DNA from: Methanobacteriota archaeon
Lineage (GTDB): Archaea > Methanobacteriota > Methanobacteria > Methanobacteriales > Methanobacteriaceae
Reading direction: 5' to 3'
Length of the DNA stretch: 64,000 bases
Assembly (NCBI GenBank): GCA_023411115.1
Contig: JAEYPF010000016.1
Location: 124,001 to 188,000 of the forward strand
Numbering within the stretch: the stretch's first letter is position 1; each line of letters opens with the position of its first letter. Made by a program: the position numbers and the translations under genes. Below, one piece after another: positions 17,608-26,513 of this stretch. The notes beneath the pieces were generated by a model. It searched no databases and was not told where the DNA came from. It was given only the letters and a program-made list of their open reading frames with translations.

Positions 17608-18162
17608 ATGAAAGAGAAAATGAAAGAAATAGGGTCACGTATATTTGAGTTGAGGGACTTATCAGAAATAAACGCCGAGGAAATGGCAGAATATCTGAAA
17701 ATTGATGTTGAAACTTACAAAGAATATGAAAGGGGAATTTCAGACATTCCTGCGAGCATCTTATATGAAATTGCACATAAATTTGATGTTGATATGGGTC
17801 TGCTGCTTACAGGTGAGGAGACACGAATGCACATTTTTACTGTTACAAGGAAAGGCAAAGGAATCAAGGTAGAAAGACGGAAACAGTATAAATATGAGAA
17901 CCTTGCTGAAAAATTCATTCACAAAAAAGCAGAACCATTTATTGTTACTGTTGATCCAAGGGACGACGGGAAAAAGCCTTCTAAAAATTCACACCCCGGA
18001 CAGGAATTTGACTATGTCCTTGAAGGAACTCTTAAACTATATATTCACGATAATGAACTTGTCCTTGAGGAAGGAGACTCAATATTCTATGATTCATCCT
18101 ATGAACACGCAATGGAAGCGTTAAATGACAAACCAGCCAGGTTTCTTGCCATAATAATGTAA
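17608..18162 (+). CDS. XRE-family regulator with C-terminal cupin domain
   Basis: This 184-residue protein combines an N-terminal helix-turn-helix (about 8-65, with MAEYLKIDVETYKEYERGISDIPASILYEIAHKF) and a cupin sensor domain (about 110-184, with HPGQEFDYVLEGTLKLYIHDNELVLEEGDSIFYDSSYEHA). The cupin metal or ligand residues H, E and the final H are present. Regulators of this shape sense small molecules. It sits 29 bases before the acyl-CoA synthetase start, with overlapping reading frames, and heads the vor operon, so it probably controls the operon in response to a branched-chain acid or acyl-CoA. That is inferred from position. Confidence 0.85.
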   Translation: MKEKMKEIGSRIFELRDLSEINAEEMAEYLKIDVETYKEYERGISDIPASILYEIAHKFDVDMGLLLTGEETRMHIFTVTRKGKGIKVERRKQYKYENLAEKFIHKKAEPFIVTVDPRDDGKKPSKNSHPGQEFDYVLEGTLKLYIHDNELVLEEGDSIFYDSSYEHAMEALNDKPARFLAIIM

Positions 18163-18191
18163 TGATAAATGTAATGATGAGGGGTAGTAAA

Positions 18192-19859
18192 ATGTCTTCT
18201 TTATTAAATAAATTTCTTTCAAGAGTTGAATTTGAATCATATAAAGATTTTAAAGAAAATTTTAAGATAAATGTTCCAGATAATTTCAATTTTGCCTATG
18301 ATATCGTTGATGAATACGCAGAAAATATTCCAGACAAAATTGCAATGGTATGGTGTAATGATGAAGATGTCGAGGAAGTTTTCACCTTTGCAGATATGAA
18401 ATATTATTCTGATAAAGCAGCCAACTTTTTCACGAAATGCGGGATTAAAAAAGGCGATACCATAATGCTTACACTTAAAGCACGTTATGAATTCTGGTTC
18501 TGTATTCTTGGCCTTCATAAAATTGGCGCCATTGCAATTCCTGCAACTCACATGCTTAGATCTGAAGATATTGTGTATAGGGTAGAGCAGGCCAAAATCA
18601 AAATGGTAGTATGTATCGCTGAAGACGGCGTTCCTGAATATTTCGACGAAGCAGATGAACAACTGAAAAATGTAGAACTTACAAAAGCCATAGTTGGAGA
18701 AGACAGAGAAGGATGGTTAAATTTCAGAAAGGAACTGGAAAAAGCCCCTCTTGAATTTAAACGCCCTAGTGGAAATGAAGATGCCTCCAATGGAGATACA
18801 TCTCTAGTTTATTTCTCATCAGGAACTACTGGTCTTCCTAAAATGATTCAACATGATTTTACCTATCCTTTAGCCCACATAATCACTGCAAAATACTGGC
18901 AGAATGTAGTTGATGACGGGCTTCATTATACAGTCGCCGATACCGGCTGGGCAAAGGCTGTTTGGGGCCAGATATATGGACAATGGATATCTGGCAGTGC
19001 AGTCTTCGTGTATGATTATGAACGCTTTGATGCCGCAAAAATGCTGGAAAATGCATCTAAATACGGAGTTACAACTTACTGCGCCCCACCAACTATCTAC
19101 AGATTTATGATAAAAGAAGATCTTTCAAAATACGACTTTTCATCCCTGGAATATGCAGTAACTGCTGGAGAACCTTTAAATCCAGAAGTTTATAATAAAT
19201 TCTATGAATTCACAGGTTTAAGATTGATGGAAGGTTTTGGTCAGACCGAAACTGTCGTATCTGTTGCTAATTTCCCATGGATGAAACCAAGACCTGGTTC
19301 AATGGGAAAACCTTCACCAATTTACGACATCATGATTGTGGATAAAAATAACAAACCATCTGATGTGGGTGAAGAAGGAGAAATAGTTATTAGAACTCAC
19401 GATGAGAATCCAATAGGCGTATTTAGAGGTTATTATCTCAATCCAGAGAAAACAAATGAAGTGTGGTACGACAGCTGTTATCATACAGGTGATACTGCAT
19501 GGATGGATGAAGACGGCTACATCTGGTTTGTTGGAAGAACTGATGACATGATTAAAAGTTCTGGTTACAGAATTGGTCCATTTGAAGTGGAAAGTGCCGT
19601 TATATCACATCCTTCAGTACTGGAATGTGCTATAACTGGATTTCCTGATCCTGTAAGGGGACAGGTAGTAAAAGCAACAATTGTGCTTACAAAAGAATAT
19701 GAACCTTCAGATGAATTGAAAAAAGAAATTCAAAATCATGTTAAAAAAGTAACAGCACCTTACAAATACCCTCGTATTATAGAATTCGTTGATGAACTCC
19801 CCAAAACAATAAGTGGAAAGATAAGAAGGGTAGAAATACGAAGCAAAGATCAAGAATAA
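18192..19859 (+). CDS. Acyl-CoA synthetase (AMP-forming), MACS-like
   Basis: The ATG at 18192 follows GAGGGGTAGTAAA and gives 555 residues; the frame from 18162 overlaps the regulator's end and lacks such a site. The adenylation core is clear: YFSSGTTGLPKMIQH (P-loop), GEPLNPEVYNKF, MEGFGQTETV, YHTGDTAWMDEDGYIWFVGRTDDMIKSSGYRIGPFEVE and the catalytic Lys in PKTISGKIRR. It resembles medium/branched-chain acyl-CoA synthetases of methanogens more than classic acetyl-CoA synthetase. Next to vorCBA it probably activates isobutyrate, isovalerate or 2-methylbutyrate, which Vor can carboxylate to branched 2-oxoacids. Substrate is inferred. Confidence 0.85.
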   Translation: MSSLLNKFLSRVEFESYKDFKENFKINVPDNFNFAYDIVDEYAENIPDKIAMVWCNDEDVEEVFTFADMKYYSDKAANFFTKCGIKKGDTIMLTLKARYEFWFCILGLHKIGAIAIPATHMLRSEDIVYRVEQAKIKMVVCIAEDGVPEYFDEADEQLKNVELTKAIVGEDREGWLNFRKELEKAPLEFKRPSGNEDASNGDTSLVYFSSGTTGLPKMIQHDFTYPLAHIITAKYWQNVVDDGLHYTVADTGWAKAVWGQIYGQWISGSAVFVYDYERFDAAKMLENASKYGVTTYCAPPTIYRFMIKEDLSKYDFSSLEYAVTAGEPLNPEVYNKFYEFTGLRLMEGFGQTETVVSVANFPWMKPRPGSMGKPSPIYDIMIVDKNNKPSDVGEEGEIVIRTHDENPIGVFRGYYLNPEKTNEVWYDSCYHTGDTAWMDEDGYIWFVGRTDDMIKSSGYRIGPFEVESAVISHPSVLECAITGFPDPVRGQVVKATIVLTKEYEPSDELKKEIQNHVKKVTAPYKYPRIIEFVDELPKTISGKIRRVEIRSKDQE

Positions 19860-19927
19860 ACTAATTATCTTATTGAATGGTTTTTTAAACCCACTAAATT
19901 TCGAATTAAATATTAGAAGGATATACT

Positions 19928-20179
19928 ATGTCTAAATCAGAGAAAAAAGAACCTTACCCCCTAATCAACGCTTTAGAATGTAAGGCATGCGAAAGATGTA
20001 TAATTGCATGTAGAAGAAATGTTCTAAAGATGAGTGATGATGTGAATGAAAGGGGATATCACTATGCAGTGTTTGAAGGTGAAGGTTGTACTGGATGCGG
20101 AGATTGTTATTATACATGTCCAGAACCATTAGCAATTGAAGTTCACATTCCAAAGAAATCTAAAAAACAGGAGGATTAA
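19928..20179 (+). CDS. vorC: 2-oxoisovalerate ferredoxin oxidoreductase, ferredoxin subunit
   Basis: This 83-residue protein has two [4Fe-4S] motifs, CKACERCIIACRRNV and CTGCGDCYYTCPEPL, the pattern of the delta subunit of 2-oxoacid:ferredoxin oxidoreductases. It transfers electrons from the thiamine-bearing subunit to ferredoxin. It begins 68 bases after the acyl-CoA synthetase and ends two bases before vorB, whose ribosome binding site (GGAGGATTAAAC) overlaps its stop. The order C-B-A fits the vor genes of related methanogens. Confidence 0.88.
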   Translation: MSKSEKKEPYPLINALECKACERCIIACRRNVLKMSDDVNERGYHYAVFEGEGCTGCGDCYYTCPEPLAIEVHIPKKSKKQED

Positions 20180-20181
20180 AC

Positions 20182-21237
20182 ATGGCAACTCAACTTATAA
20201 GAGGAAATACAGCAGTAATTATAGGGGCCATGTACGCTGGCTGTGACTGTTATTTCGGTTATCCCATTACTCCAGCAAGTGAAATCCTTCACGAGGCCTC
20301 TAAATATTTCCCAATGGTTGGAAGGAAATTTGTACAGGCAGAATCTGAAGAAGCAGCCATAAACATGGTATATGGAGGTGCTGCAGCAGGACACAGGGTA
20401 ATGACAGCATCATCCGGTCCTGGAATAAGTCTTAAACAAGAAGGAATATCATTTTTAGCTGGTGCAGAATTACCTTGTGTTATCGTAGACATTATGAGAG
20501 CAGGTCCAGGTTTAGGAAACATAGGACCAGAGCAAGGCGACTATAATCAACTTGTCAAAGGCGGAGGGCATGGTAATTATAGAAATATAGTTTTAGCTCC
20601 GAATTCCGTTCAGGAAATGTGTGATTTCACTATGAAAGCATTTGAACTTGCTGACAAATGGAGAAATCCCGTAATTATTATTGCAGATGCCGTTCTTGGG
20701 CAAATGATAGAACCTCTACATTTCCCGCAAGAGGCAATAAAACCTGAAATTGACACTTCATGGGCAGTCAGTGGAAATAAAGAAACAAAGAAAAATGTAG
20801 TAACCAGTATTTTTCGTGATTTTTCCGACTTGGAAGATTTCAATTACCGCTTACAAGAAAAATATGATTTAATTAAGCAAGAAGAAGTAGATTATGAAGA
20901 ATATATGACAGAAGATGCAGAAATTATCCTTATTGCATATGGTATTAGCAGCCGTATAGCCAGATCTGCAGTTGATTTAGCGCGGCAAGAGGGAATAAAA
21001 GCTGGTTTATTCCGTCCAAAAACATTATATCCCTTCCCAGAAGAAGAGCTCCAAAAACTGGTTAAAAAGGATTGTAAATTACTTTCAGTTGAAATGAGCA
21101 ATGGACAGATGAGGGATGACATTATGCTGGCGATTAATTGCAGTCATCCTGTGGAGCTGGTAAATAGAATGGGTGGAAACCTCATTGACCAGAAAATTGT
21201 ACTAAAAAAAGTCAGGGAAATGGTAGGAGAGGATTAG
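20182..21237 (+). CDS. vorB: 2-oxoisovalerate ferredoxin oxidoreductase, alpha subunit
   Basis: The 351-residue protein is the pyrimidine-binding alpha subunit: RGNTAVIIGAMYAGCDCYFGYPITPASEI, AESEEAAINMVYGGAAAGHRVMTASSGPG and VDIMRAGPGLG are family hallmarks. The C-terminal part has the swinging domain (IILIAYGISSRIARSAV, KTLYPFPEEEL). With VorA and VorC it oxidatively decarboxylates branched 2-oxoacids to acyl-CoA, or runs in reverse for amino-acid synthesis. Its TAG abuts the vorA ATG directly, which implies translational coupling. Confidence 0.92.
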   Translation: MATQLIRGNTAVIIGAMYAGCDCYFGYPITPASEILHEASKYFPMVGRKFVQAESEEAAINMVYGGAAAGHRVMTASSGPGISLKQEGISFLAGAELPCVIVDIMRAGPGLGNIGPEQGDYNQLVKGGGHGNYRNIVLAPNSVQEMCDFTMKAFELADKWRNPVIIIADAVLGQMIEPLHFPQEAIKPEIDTSWAVSGNKETKKNVVTSIFRDFSDLEDFNYRLQEKYDLIKQEEVDYEEYMTEDAEIILIAYGISSRIARSAVDLARQEGIKAGLFRPKTLYPFPEEELQKLVKKDCKLLSVEMSNGQMRDDIMLAINCSHPVELVNRMGGNLIDQKIVLKKVREMVGED

Positions 21238-22686
21238 ATGAATGAAGAAAATCAATACAAACTCGAAAAAATAATCAAGAAGCCAGATTCAATTCTTGAT
21301 GAATTTCCTCTTAAAGGAGGTAGCGCCCCTACAGCTACCCATTACTGCCCTGGTTGTGGTCATGGAATTTTACACAAACTCATTGGAGAAGCAGTAGATG
21401 ATCTAGAGATTCAAGACCGCACAGTTCTTACAAGCCCTGTAGGTTGTGCAGTATATGCTTATCATTATTTTCAGTGTGGAAATGTTCAGACAGCTCATGG
21501 AAGAGCACCTGCCGTAGGTACAGGACTCTCAAGAGCCGAAGATAATGCAATTGTCATATTATACCAGGGTGATGGTGATCTAGCTTCAATAGGACTTAAT
21601 GAAACAATTCAAGCTGCAAATCGTGGCGAAAAAATGGCAGTATTCTTTGTGAATAATTCAGTTTATGGAATGACTGGAGGCCAAATGGCGCCCACAACAC
21701 TTATTGGAGAGGTTACTGTAACATGTCCAGAAGGAAGAGATCCTAGATTTACGGGATACCCCTTACATATGTGTGAATTAATTGATAATCTGAATGCACC
21801 AGTTTATATCGAAAGGGTTTCAGTTTCAGATGTTAAAAACATTAGAAAAGCAAAAATAGCTGTAAAAAAAGCTCTTAGAATACAAAAAGAAGGCAAAGGT
21901 TACGCATTTGTTGAAGTGTTATCACCATGCCCTACAAATCTTAGACTTGATGTAGTTGAATCTGAAAGATTTATCAACGAGGAAATGGAGAAGGAATTTC
22001 CAGTTAAAAAATTCAGAGATAAAATAAACGAAGTCGAACCTCTTTGTAGAGGTGAAAGTGACTTTTCCAAAGAATCCCTTGATAAAATTTTTGAGGTTGA
22101 AAGTGAAAGCACGGAAGATACCGTAAATAATCCTGATCTTGCAGAAAAAAGTGCTAAGATTGCCGGATTTGGTGGTCAGGGCGTTTTAAGTATGGGAATT
22201 ACACTTGCAGAAGCAGGGATGAAGGCAGGGTTAAATGTATCCTATTATCCTTCTTACGGACCTGAACAGAGAGGCGGTGAATCCAACTGCATAGTCATTG
22301 TCTCGGGAGAATTTATAGGTTCTCCAGCTGTAAACGAAGTTGATACCCTTGTTGCACTTAACAGACCTTCACTTGAAAAATTTAAGCATGACGTGAAAAA
22401 GGGAGGTTTAATTCTCTATGATTCAGCAATAGGAGAATTTGAAGCTCCGGCAGGTGTTGATGCAGTTCCAATCCCGGCTTTCAAGATTGCTAAAGAACAT
22501 GGTGTTAAAAGAGCAGGTAATACGGTTTTATTGGGTGTTATAATGGCCCTTGGACGTGCCGGAATTCCTGAAGAAATGTTTAAAAAGGCAATAGAACATA
22601 CATTCTCCAAAAAGCCAAAATTGATTCCAGTAAACCTTGAAATACTTGAAGCTGGAGCAAAATGGGCCCGGGAAAATTTAAGCTAA
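21238..22686 (+). CDS. vorA: 2-oxoisovalerate ferredoxin oxidoreductase, fused beta-gamma subunit
   Basis: The 482-residue protein joins two domains. Residues about 25-260 are the thiamine-diphosphate beta domain (HYCPGCGHGILHKL, GDGDLASIGLNE, NNSVYGMTGGQMAPTT). Residues about 300-482 are the gamma domain (KIAGFGGQGVLSMG, YYPSYGPEQRGGESNC). This fusion is the usual form of VorA in Methanobacteriales. No gap separates it from vorB. A pair of hairpins at 22782-22826 follows the gene and probably ends the operon. Confidence 0.92.
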   Translation: MNEENQYKLEKIIKKPDSILDEFPLKGGSAPTATHYCPGCGHGILHKLIGEAVDDLEIQDRTVLTSPVGCAVYAYHYFQCGNVQTAHGRAPAVGTGLSRAEDNAIVILYQGDGDLASIGLNETIQAANRGEKMAVFFVNNSVYGMTGGQMAPTTLIGEVTVTCPEGRDPRFTGYPLHMCELIDNLNAPVYIERVSVSDVKNIRKAKIAVKKALRIQKEGKGYAFVEVLSPCPTNLRLDVVESERFINEEMEKEFPVKKFRDKINEVEPLCRGESDFSKESLDKIFEVESESTEDTVNNPDLAEKSAKIAGFGGQGVLSMGITLAEAGMKAGLNVSYYPSYGPEQRGGESNCIVIVSGEFIGSPAVNEVDTLVALNRPSLEKFKHDVKKGGLILYDSAIGEFEAPAGVDAVPIPAFKIAKEHGVKRAGNTVLLGVIMALGRAGIPEEMFKKAIEHTFSKKPKLIPVNLEILEAGAKWARENLS

Positions 22687-22781
22687 AATTTAATCTTTTC
22701 TAAATCTTTTAATTTTTTCATTTTATAGAAAATTATTTTTTTGAAATATATTATTATATCGCCATTTTAAGTTTTTCATGT

Positions 22782-22826
22782 TTGAAAAAACAAGTTTTTT
22801 CAACCGTAAAAATCACGGATTTTTAC
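22782..22826. terminator. Two hairpins after vorA
   Basis: TTGAAAAAAC AAG TTTTTTCAA (22782-22803) and GTAAAAATC ACG GATTTTTAC (22806-22826) stand side by side about 100 bases after vorA. They have the same A-arm/T-arm design and 3-nt loops as hairpins elsewhere in the window. They likely mark the 3' end of the vor transcript. Confidence 0.65.
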
Positions 22827-22934
22827 ATGTTTAAATCCTATAAACAGGCCAATGCCAAAACTTAAGTAAAATTCATTCTATATATTATATATGATAAATT
22901 GCTGGATTTTTACTATTAAAAGTGGTGATAAACC

Positions 22935-24656
22935 ATGTCTGAGTCTTTATTGAAAGAAGATGTTTCCATAGTCCTGTGTGGTGAAGCAGGGCAGGGTATT
23001 CAAACTGTCGAAGAAATACTGGTGCAGGCTGTCAAACTTGGAGGATACAACGTTTTCTCCTCAAAAGAATATATGTCAAGGATAAGGGGTGGAGAAAATT
23101 CTACTGAGATAAGGGTATCCTCAAATAGAGTATTGGCCTATGTCAATAGAATCGATATACTGATTGCAATCAGTAAAGGAGCTATAGATCACCTTAAAGA
23201 GAGGATATCTGATGACACAGTCATAATTGGAGATGAAGAGACTTTAAAAGATATAGAAAAGCCAAACTTAATAAAAATTCCATTTTTAAAAACGGCAAAA
23301 TCCATTGGAAGCCCTCTATTTGCAAATGTTATTGCTGCTGGTGCCCTTTCAAGGATTTTAAATATTGATTCCCATGTATTTGATGAATGTATTAACGCCA
23401 TGTTCGGAAACAAAGGCGAGAAAATACTTAAAGGAGATCTTCAAGCTGGAGAAGAAGGCTACAAAGTTGGAGAAGATCTTGTAAAATCAGGAAAATTAAA
23501 TATCGAAATCAAAAAGGATCTTAAAATAAGAGATGAACTCCTACTAAACGGTACTGAAGTTGTGGGTTTTGGCTGTATTGCAGGTGGCTGCAAGTTCATG
23601 TCCTCATACCCCATGACACCATCCACGCCTCTTCAAAATTTCATTGCTGGTAATTCTGAAGAATTTGGAATGATTTTTGAACAGGCGGAAGATGAAATAG
23701 CTGCAATAAATATGGGTTTAGGAGCATCTTATGCAGGAGCAAGATCCGTCGTAGCCACTTCAGGAAGTGGATTTGCACTCATGAGTGAAGCTGTAGGATT
23801 ATCGGGGATGATTGAAACTCCAATAGTAATATATCTTGGACAGCGCCCAGGACCTGCTGTAGGGCTGCCTACACGAACAGCCCAGGAAGATCTGAAGATG
23901 GCTCTTTATTCTGCTCCAGGTGAGACTCCAAAAGCAGTTTTTGCACCTGGAAAATTTGAAGACGCGTTTTATTTAGCCTATCATGCATTTAACCTCGCAG
24001 ATAAATATCAGATTCCTGTTTTTATACTTACAGACCAGTACTTTGCAGATGTATATTACAATTTACCTGAACTTGATTTAAGTGATGTAAAATTTCAAAA
24101 ATACATTACTAAAACCGGTAAAGACTACAGAAGGTATGAACTGACTGAAAATGGAATATCTCCACGAGGAATCCCAGGATATGGAGATGGACTTGTAGTT
24201 GTAGATTCAGATGAACACGATGAAGAGGGGCACATAACTGAAGACCTTAATCTAAGGTCCAAAATGGTAGAAAAACGTCTATATAAAAAACTTGAAGGAA
24301 TTAAGGAAGATATAATTCCTCCCGAACTCATAGGACCCTCAGATTATGATGTTCTTGTTGTAGGTTGGGGTTCTACCTATGGAGCTATAAAAGAAGCGCT
24401 GGACAAATTGAAAAATGATAACATTGCATTTTTATACTTCAAACAGGTTTATCCACTCCATAAGGAAACTAGAAATTATCTTGAGAAAGCTAAAAAGACC
24501 ATTATTTTTGAAAATAATGCCAGCGCCCAATTTAGAAATCTCATAAAAGTTGAAACTGGTTTTGAAATCCATGAAAAATCATTGAAGTATAATGGAATGC
24601 CTTTCTCGGTTGAAGAAGTTACAGAAACCTTAAACAGCCTTCTGGAGGAATTATAA
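22935..24656 (+). CDS. 2-oxoacid:acceptor oxidoreductase, fused gamma-alpha subunit
   Basis: This 573-residue protein has an N-terminal gamma domain (about 8-185; VSIVLCGEAGQGIQTVEEIL, YMSRIRGGENSTEIR) fused to an alpha domain (about 200-573; GTEVVGFGCIAGGCKFMSSYPMTPSTP, EQAEDEIAAINMGLGASYAGARSVVATSGSG). This is the layout of the KorA-type two-subunit enzymes. A GGTGATAAACC ribosome binding site precedes the ATG, and a TATA-like ATATATTATATATGATA lies 45-60 bases upstream. It overlaps the beta gene by one base. No ferredoxin subunit is adjacent, so electrons probably pass straight to free ferredoxin. The substrate (2-oxoglutarate or another 2-oxoacid) is not determined. Confidence 0.85.
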   Translation: MSESLLKEDVSIVLCGEAGQGIQTVEEILVQAVKLGGYNVFSSKEYMSRIRGGENSTEIRVSSNRVLAYVNRIDILIAISKGAIDHLKERISDDTVIIGDEETLKDIEKPNLIKIPFLKTAKSIGSPLFANVIAAGALSRILNIDSHVFDECINAMFGNKGEKILKGDLQAGEEGYKVGEDLVKSGKLNIEIKKDLKIRDELLLNGTEVVGFGCIAGGCKFMSSYPMTPSTPLQNFIAGNSEEFGMIFEQAEDEIAAINMGLGASYAGARSVVATSGSGFALMSEAVGLSGMIETPIVIYLGQRPGPAVGLPTRTAQEDLKMALYSAPGETPKAVFAPGKFEDAFYLAYHAFNLADKYQIPVFILTDQYFADVYYNLPELDLSDVKFQKYITKTGKDYRRYELTENGISPRGIPGYGDGLVVVDSDEHDEEGHITEDLNLRSKMVEKRLYKKLEGIKEDIIPPELIGPSDYDVLVVGWGSTYGAIKEALDKLKNDNIAFLYFKQVYPLHKETRNYLEKAKKTIIFENNASAQFRNLIKVETGFEIHEKSLKYNGMPFSVEEVTETLNSLLEEL

Positions 24657-25522
24657 TGGATCCAAAAGTCTTTGATGTTGAAAATGCAGATGTTGCGTGG
24701 TGCCCCGGTTGTGGGAACTTTTCTATTCTTAGAACATTAAAAATGGCCCTAGCTGAACTTGAAATGGATTCCCGTGAACTTGTACTCGTGTCTGGAATCG
24801 GTCAGGCAGGTAAACTTCCACATTACCTTAAATCAAATACATATAACAGCCTTCACGGCAGGGCCCTTTCTCCTGCAACTGCAATAAAGGCTGTAAATAA
24901 AGGCCTTAAAGTTATAGTTACAAGCGGTGATGGAGATATGTATGGAGAAGGAGGAAATCATTTCATGCACACAATCCGCCGAAATCCAGATATAACCAGT
25001 ATAGTGCACAATAACATGGTTTATGGCCTAACTAAAGGCCAGGCATCTCCAACCACTCAAAGAGAATTTAAAACACCGTTGCAGGTTGAAGGAGTAGCCT
25101 TAGAACCTTTTAACCCATTAGCTATTGCAATTGCCCTTGATGCATCATTTGTGGCCAGAACATTTGCTGGAGATATCAATCATATGAAAGAAGTCTTTAA
25201 AAAGGCAATAGAACACAAAGGATATGCTCTTGTTGATGTTTTCCAGCCCTGTGTCACTTATAACAAAATAAACACATTTCAATGGTTTAGAGAAAATGTG
25301 TACTATCTGGATGAGTCATATGATCCCTACGACAGGGGCGAAGCATTCAAAAAGGCAATAGAATACCTTAAATTCCCACTTGGAGTTTTATATATCAATC
25401 CTGATAAAACACCGTATGAAGACATTTTAACTGTTTACAGGGAAGAAAAATCACCATTATATGAAAGGGACGTTAATATGGAAAAATTAAAGAACCTTAT
25501 TGAGTCAAAAAGGAAAATCTGA
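24656..25522 (+). CDS. 2-oxoacid:acceptor oxidoreductase, beta (thiamine) subunit
   Basis: The 288-residue protein carries the thiamine-diphosphate motifs WCPGCGNFSILRTL, GIGQAGKLPHYL, LHGRALSPATAIKA, TSGDGDMYGEGGNHF and NNMVYGLTKGQASPTT. It forms the catalytic core with the preceding gamma-alpha protein; the ATG shares its A with the upstream TAA. Length and motifs fit the KorB family. Following the vor operon, it may extend the same 2-oxoacid chemistry to another substrate. Confidence 0.88.
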   Translation: MDPKVFDVENADVAWCPGCGNFSILRTLKMALAELEMDSRELVLVSGIGQAGKLPHYLKSNTYNSLHGRALSPATAIKAVNKGLKVIVTSGDGDMYGEGGNHFMHTIRRNPDITSIVHNNMVYGLTKGQASPTTQREFKTPLQVEGVALEPFNPLAIAIALDASFVARTFAGDINHMKEVFKKAIEHKGYALVDVFQPCVTYNKINTFQWFRENVYYLDESYDPYDRGEAFKKAIEYLKFPLGVLYINPDKTPYEDILTVYREEKSPLYERDVNMEKLKNLIESKRKI

Positions 25523-25548
25523 ACCCAAATTTTCCTTGGAGTATTTCA

Positions 25549-26448
25549 ATGAAAATAGGTTATACCGCTTTAAACTGGACTATAGGATGCAACGGGGCCA
25601 AAACATTTCGTTTAAAATCATATTCACATGAAAAATTTATTGAAACCGCTGAAAATAATCTAGATTGTCTTCTAACAATGTTAAAGTTTAATGTGGAGAA
25701 TGATCTATTTTTTTTTAGAATTACTTCAAGGTTAATTCCCTTTGCATCCCATCCAATAATGGATTTTGACTGGATAGACTATTTTAAAGATAATTTTAAG
25801 GAAATAAGCGAGTTTATCTATGAAAATAACATAAGAATCTCCATGCATCCCGGACAATTTATTGTAATTAATTCTAAAGATCCTGAAGTTTTTAAGAGAG
25901 GCTTAAACGAACTTAAATATCACAGTGAAGTTTTTGACATTTTAAAGCTCGACAGTACCGCTAAGATGCAAGTACATGTCGGAGGAGTTTATGAGGATAA
26001 AGAAGGAAGCATAGAAAGATTTATAGAACGGTACAGAAGCCTTAATAAAAATATAAAAAAACGATTAGTTATAGAAAATGATGATAAAAGTTATAGTCTT
26101 TCAGAATGTATGGAAATAAGTAAAAAGACCAATATTCCTGTTCTTTTTGATTATTTTCATCATGAACTCAATAACAATGGTGAAAGCCTTGAAGAATGCT
26201 TTAAAAACTTTACAAAAACCTGGAAAGCTAAAGATGGAATACCCCTGGTTGACTATAGCTCCCAAAAACCCGAGAAGTCTAAAGGAACACATATAGAATC
26301 AATAGATATGAATCATTTTAGAAAATTTTTAAAGGAAACAGGAAATTTTGATTTTGACGTTATGCTTGAAATAAAAGATAAAGAAACAAGCGCTTTGAAG
26401 GCTGTAGATATTTTACGGAAGGATAAGAGATTTATCAAAAATATTTGA
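25549..26448 (+). CDS. uvsE: UV damage endonuclease (UVDE/UvsE)
   Basis: The 299-residue TIM-barrel enzyme has UVDE hallmarks: GYTALNWTIGCNGAKTFRLKSY at the start, FRITSRLIPFASHP, RISMHPGQFIVINS, MQVHVGG and RLVIENDDKSYSL, then LFDYFHHELN and VDYSSQKP. These supply the His, Glu and Asp metal ligands. UVDE nicks DNA 5' of UV photoproducts and abasic sites. It starts 26 bases after the oxidoreductase beta gene and may share its transcript. Length is normal. Confidence 0.92.
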   Translation: MKIGYTALNWTIGCNGAKTFRLKSYSHEKFIETAENNLDCLLTMLKFNVENDLFFFRITSRLIPFASHPIMDFDWIDYFKDNFKEISEFIYENNIRISMHPGQFIVINSKDPEVFKRGLNELKYHSEVFDILKLDSTAKMQVHVGGVYEDKEGSIERFIERYRSLNKNIKKRLVIENDDKSYSLSECMEISKKTNIPVLFDYFHHELNNNGESLEECFKNFTKTWKAKDGIPLVDYSSQKPEKSKGTHIESIDMNHFRKFLKETGNFDFDVMLEIKDKETSALKAVDILRKDKRFIKNI

Positions 26449-26513
26449 GCCCAAATGGTTTTAGTTCATTTTTAAAAATTTAAATACCAATTTTAATAAA
26501 AGTATTACTTTGA

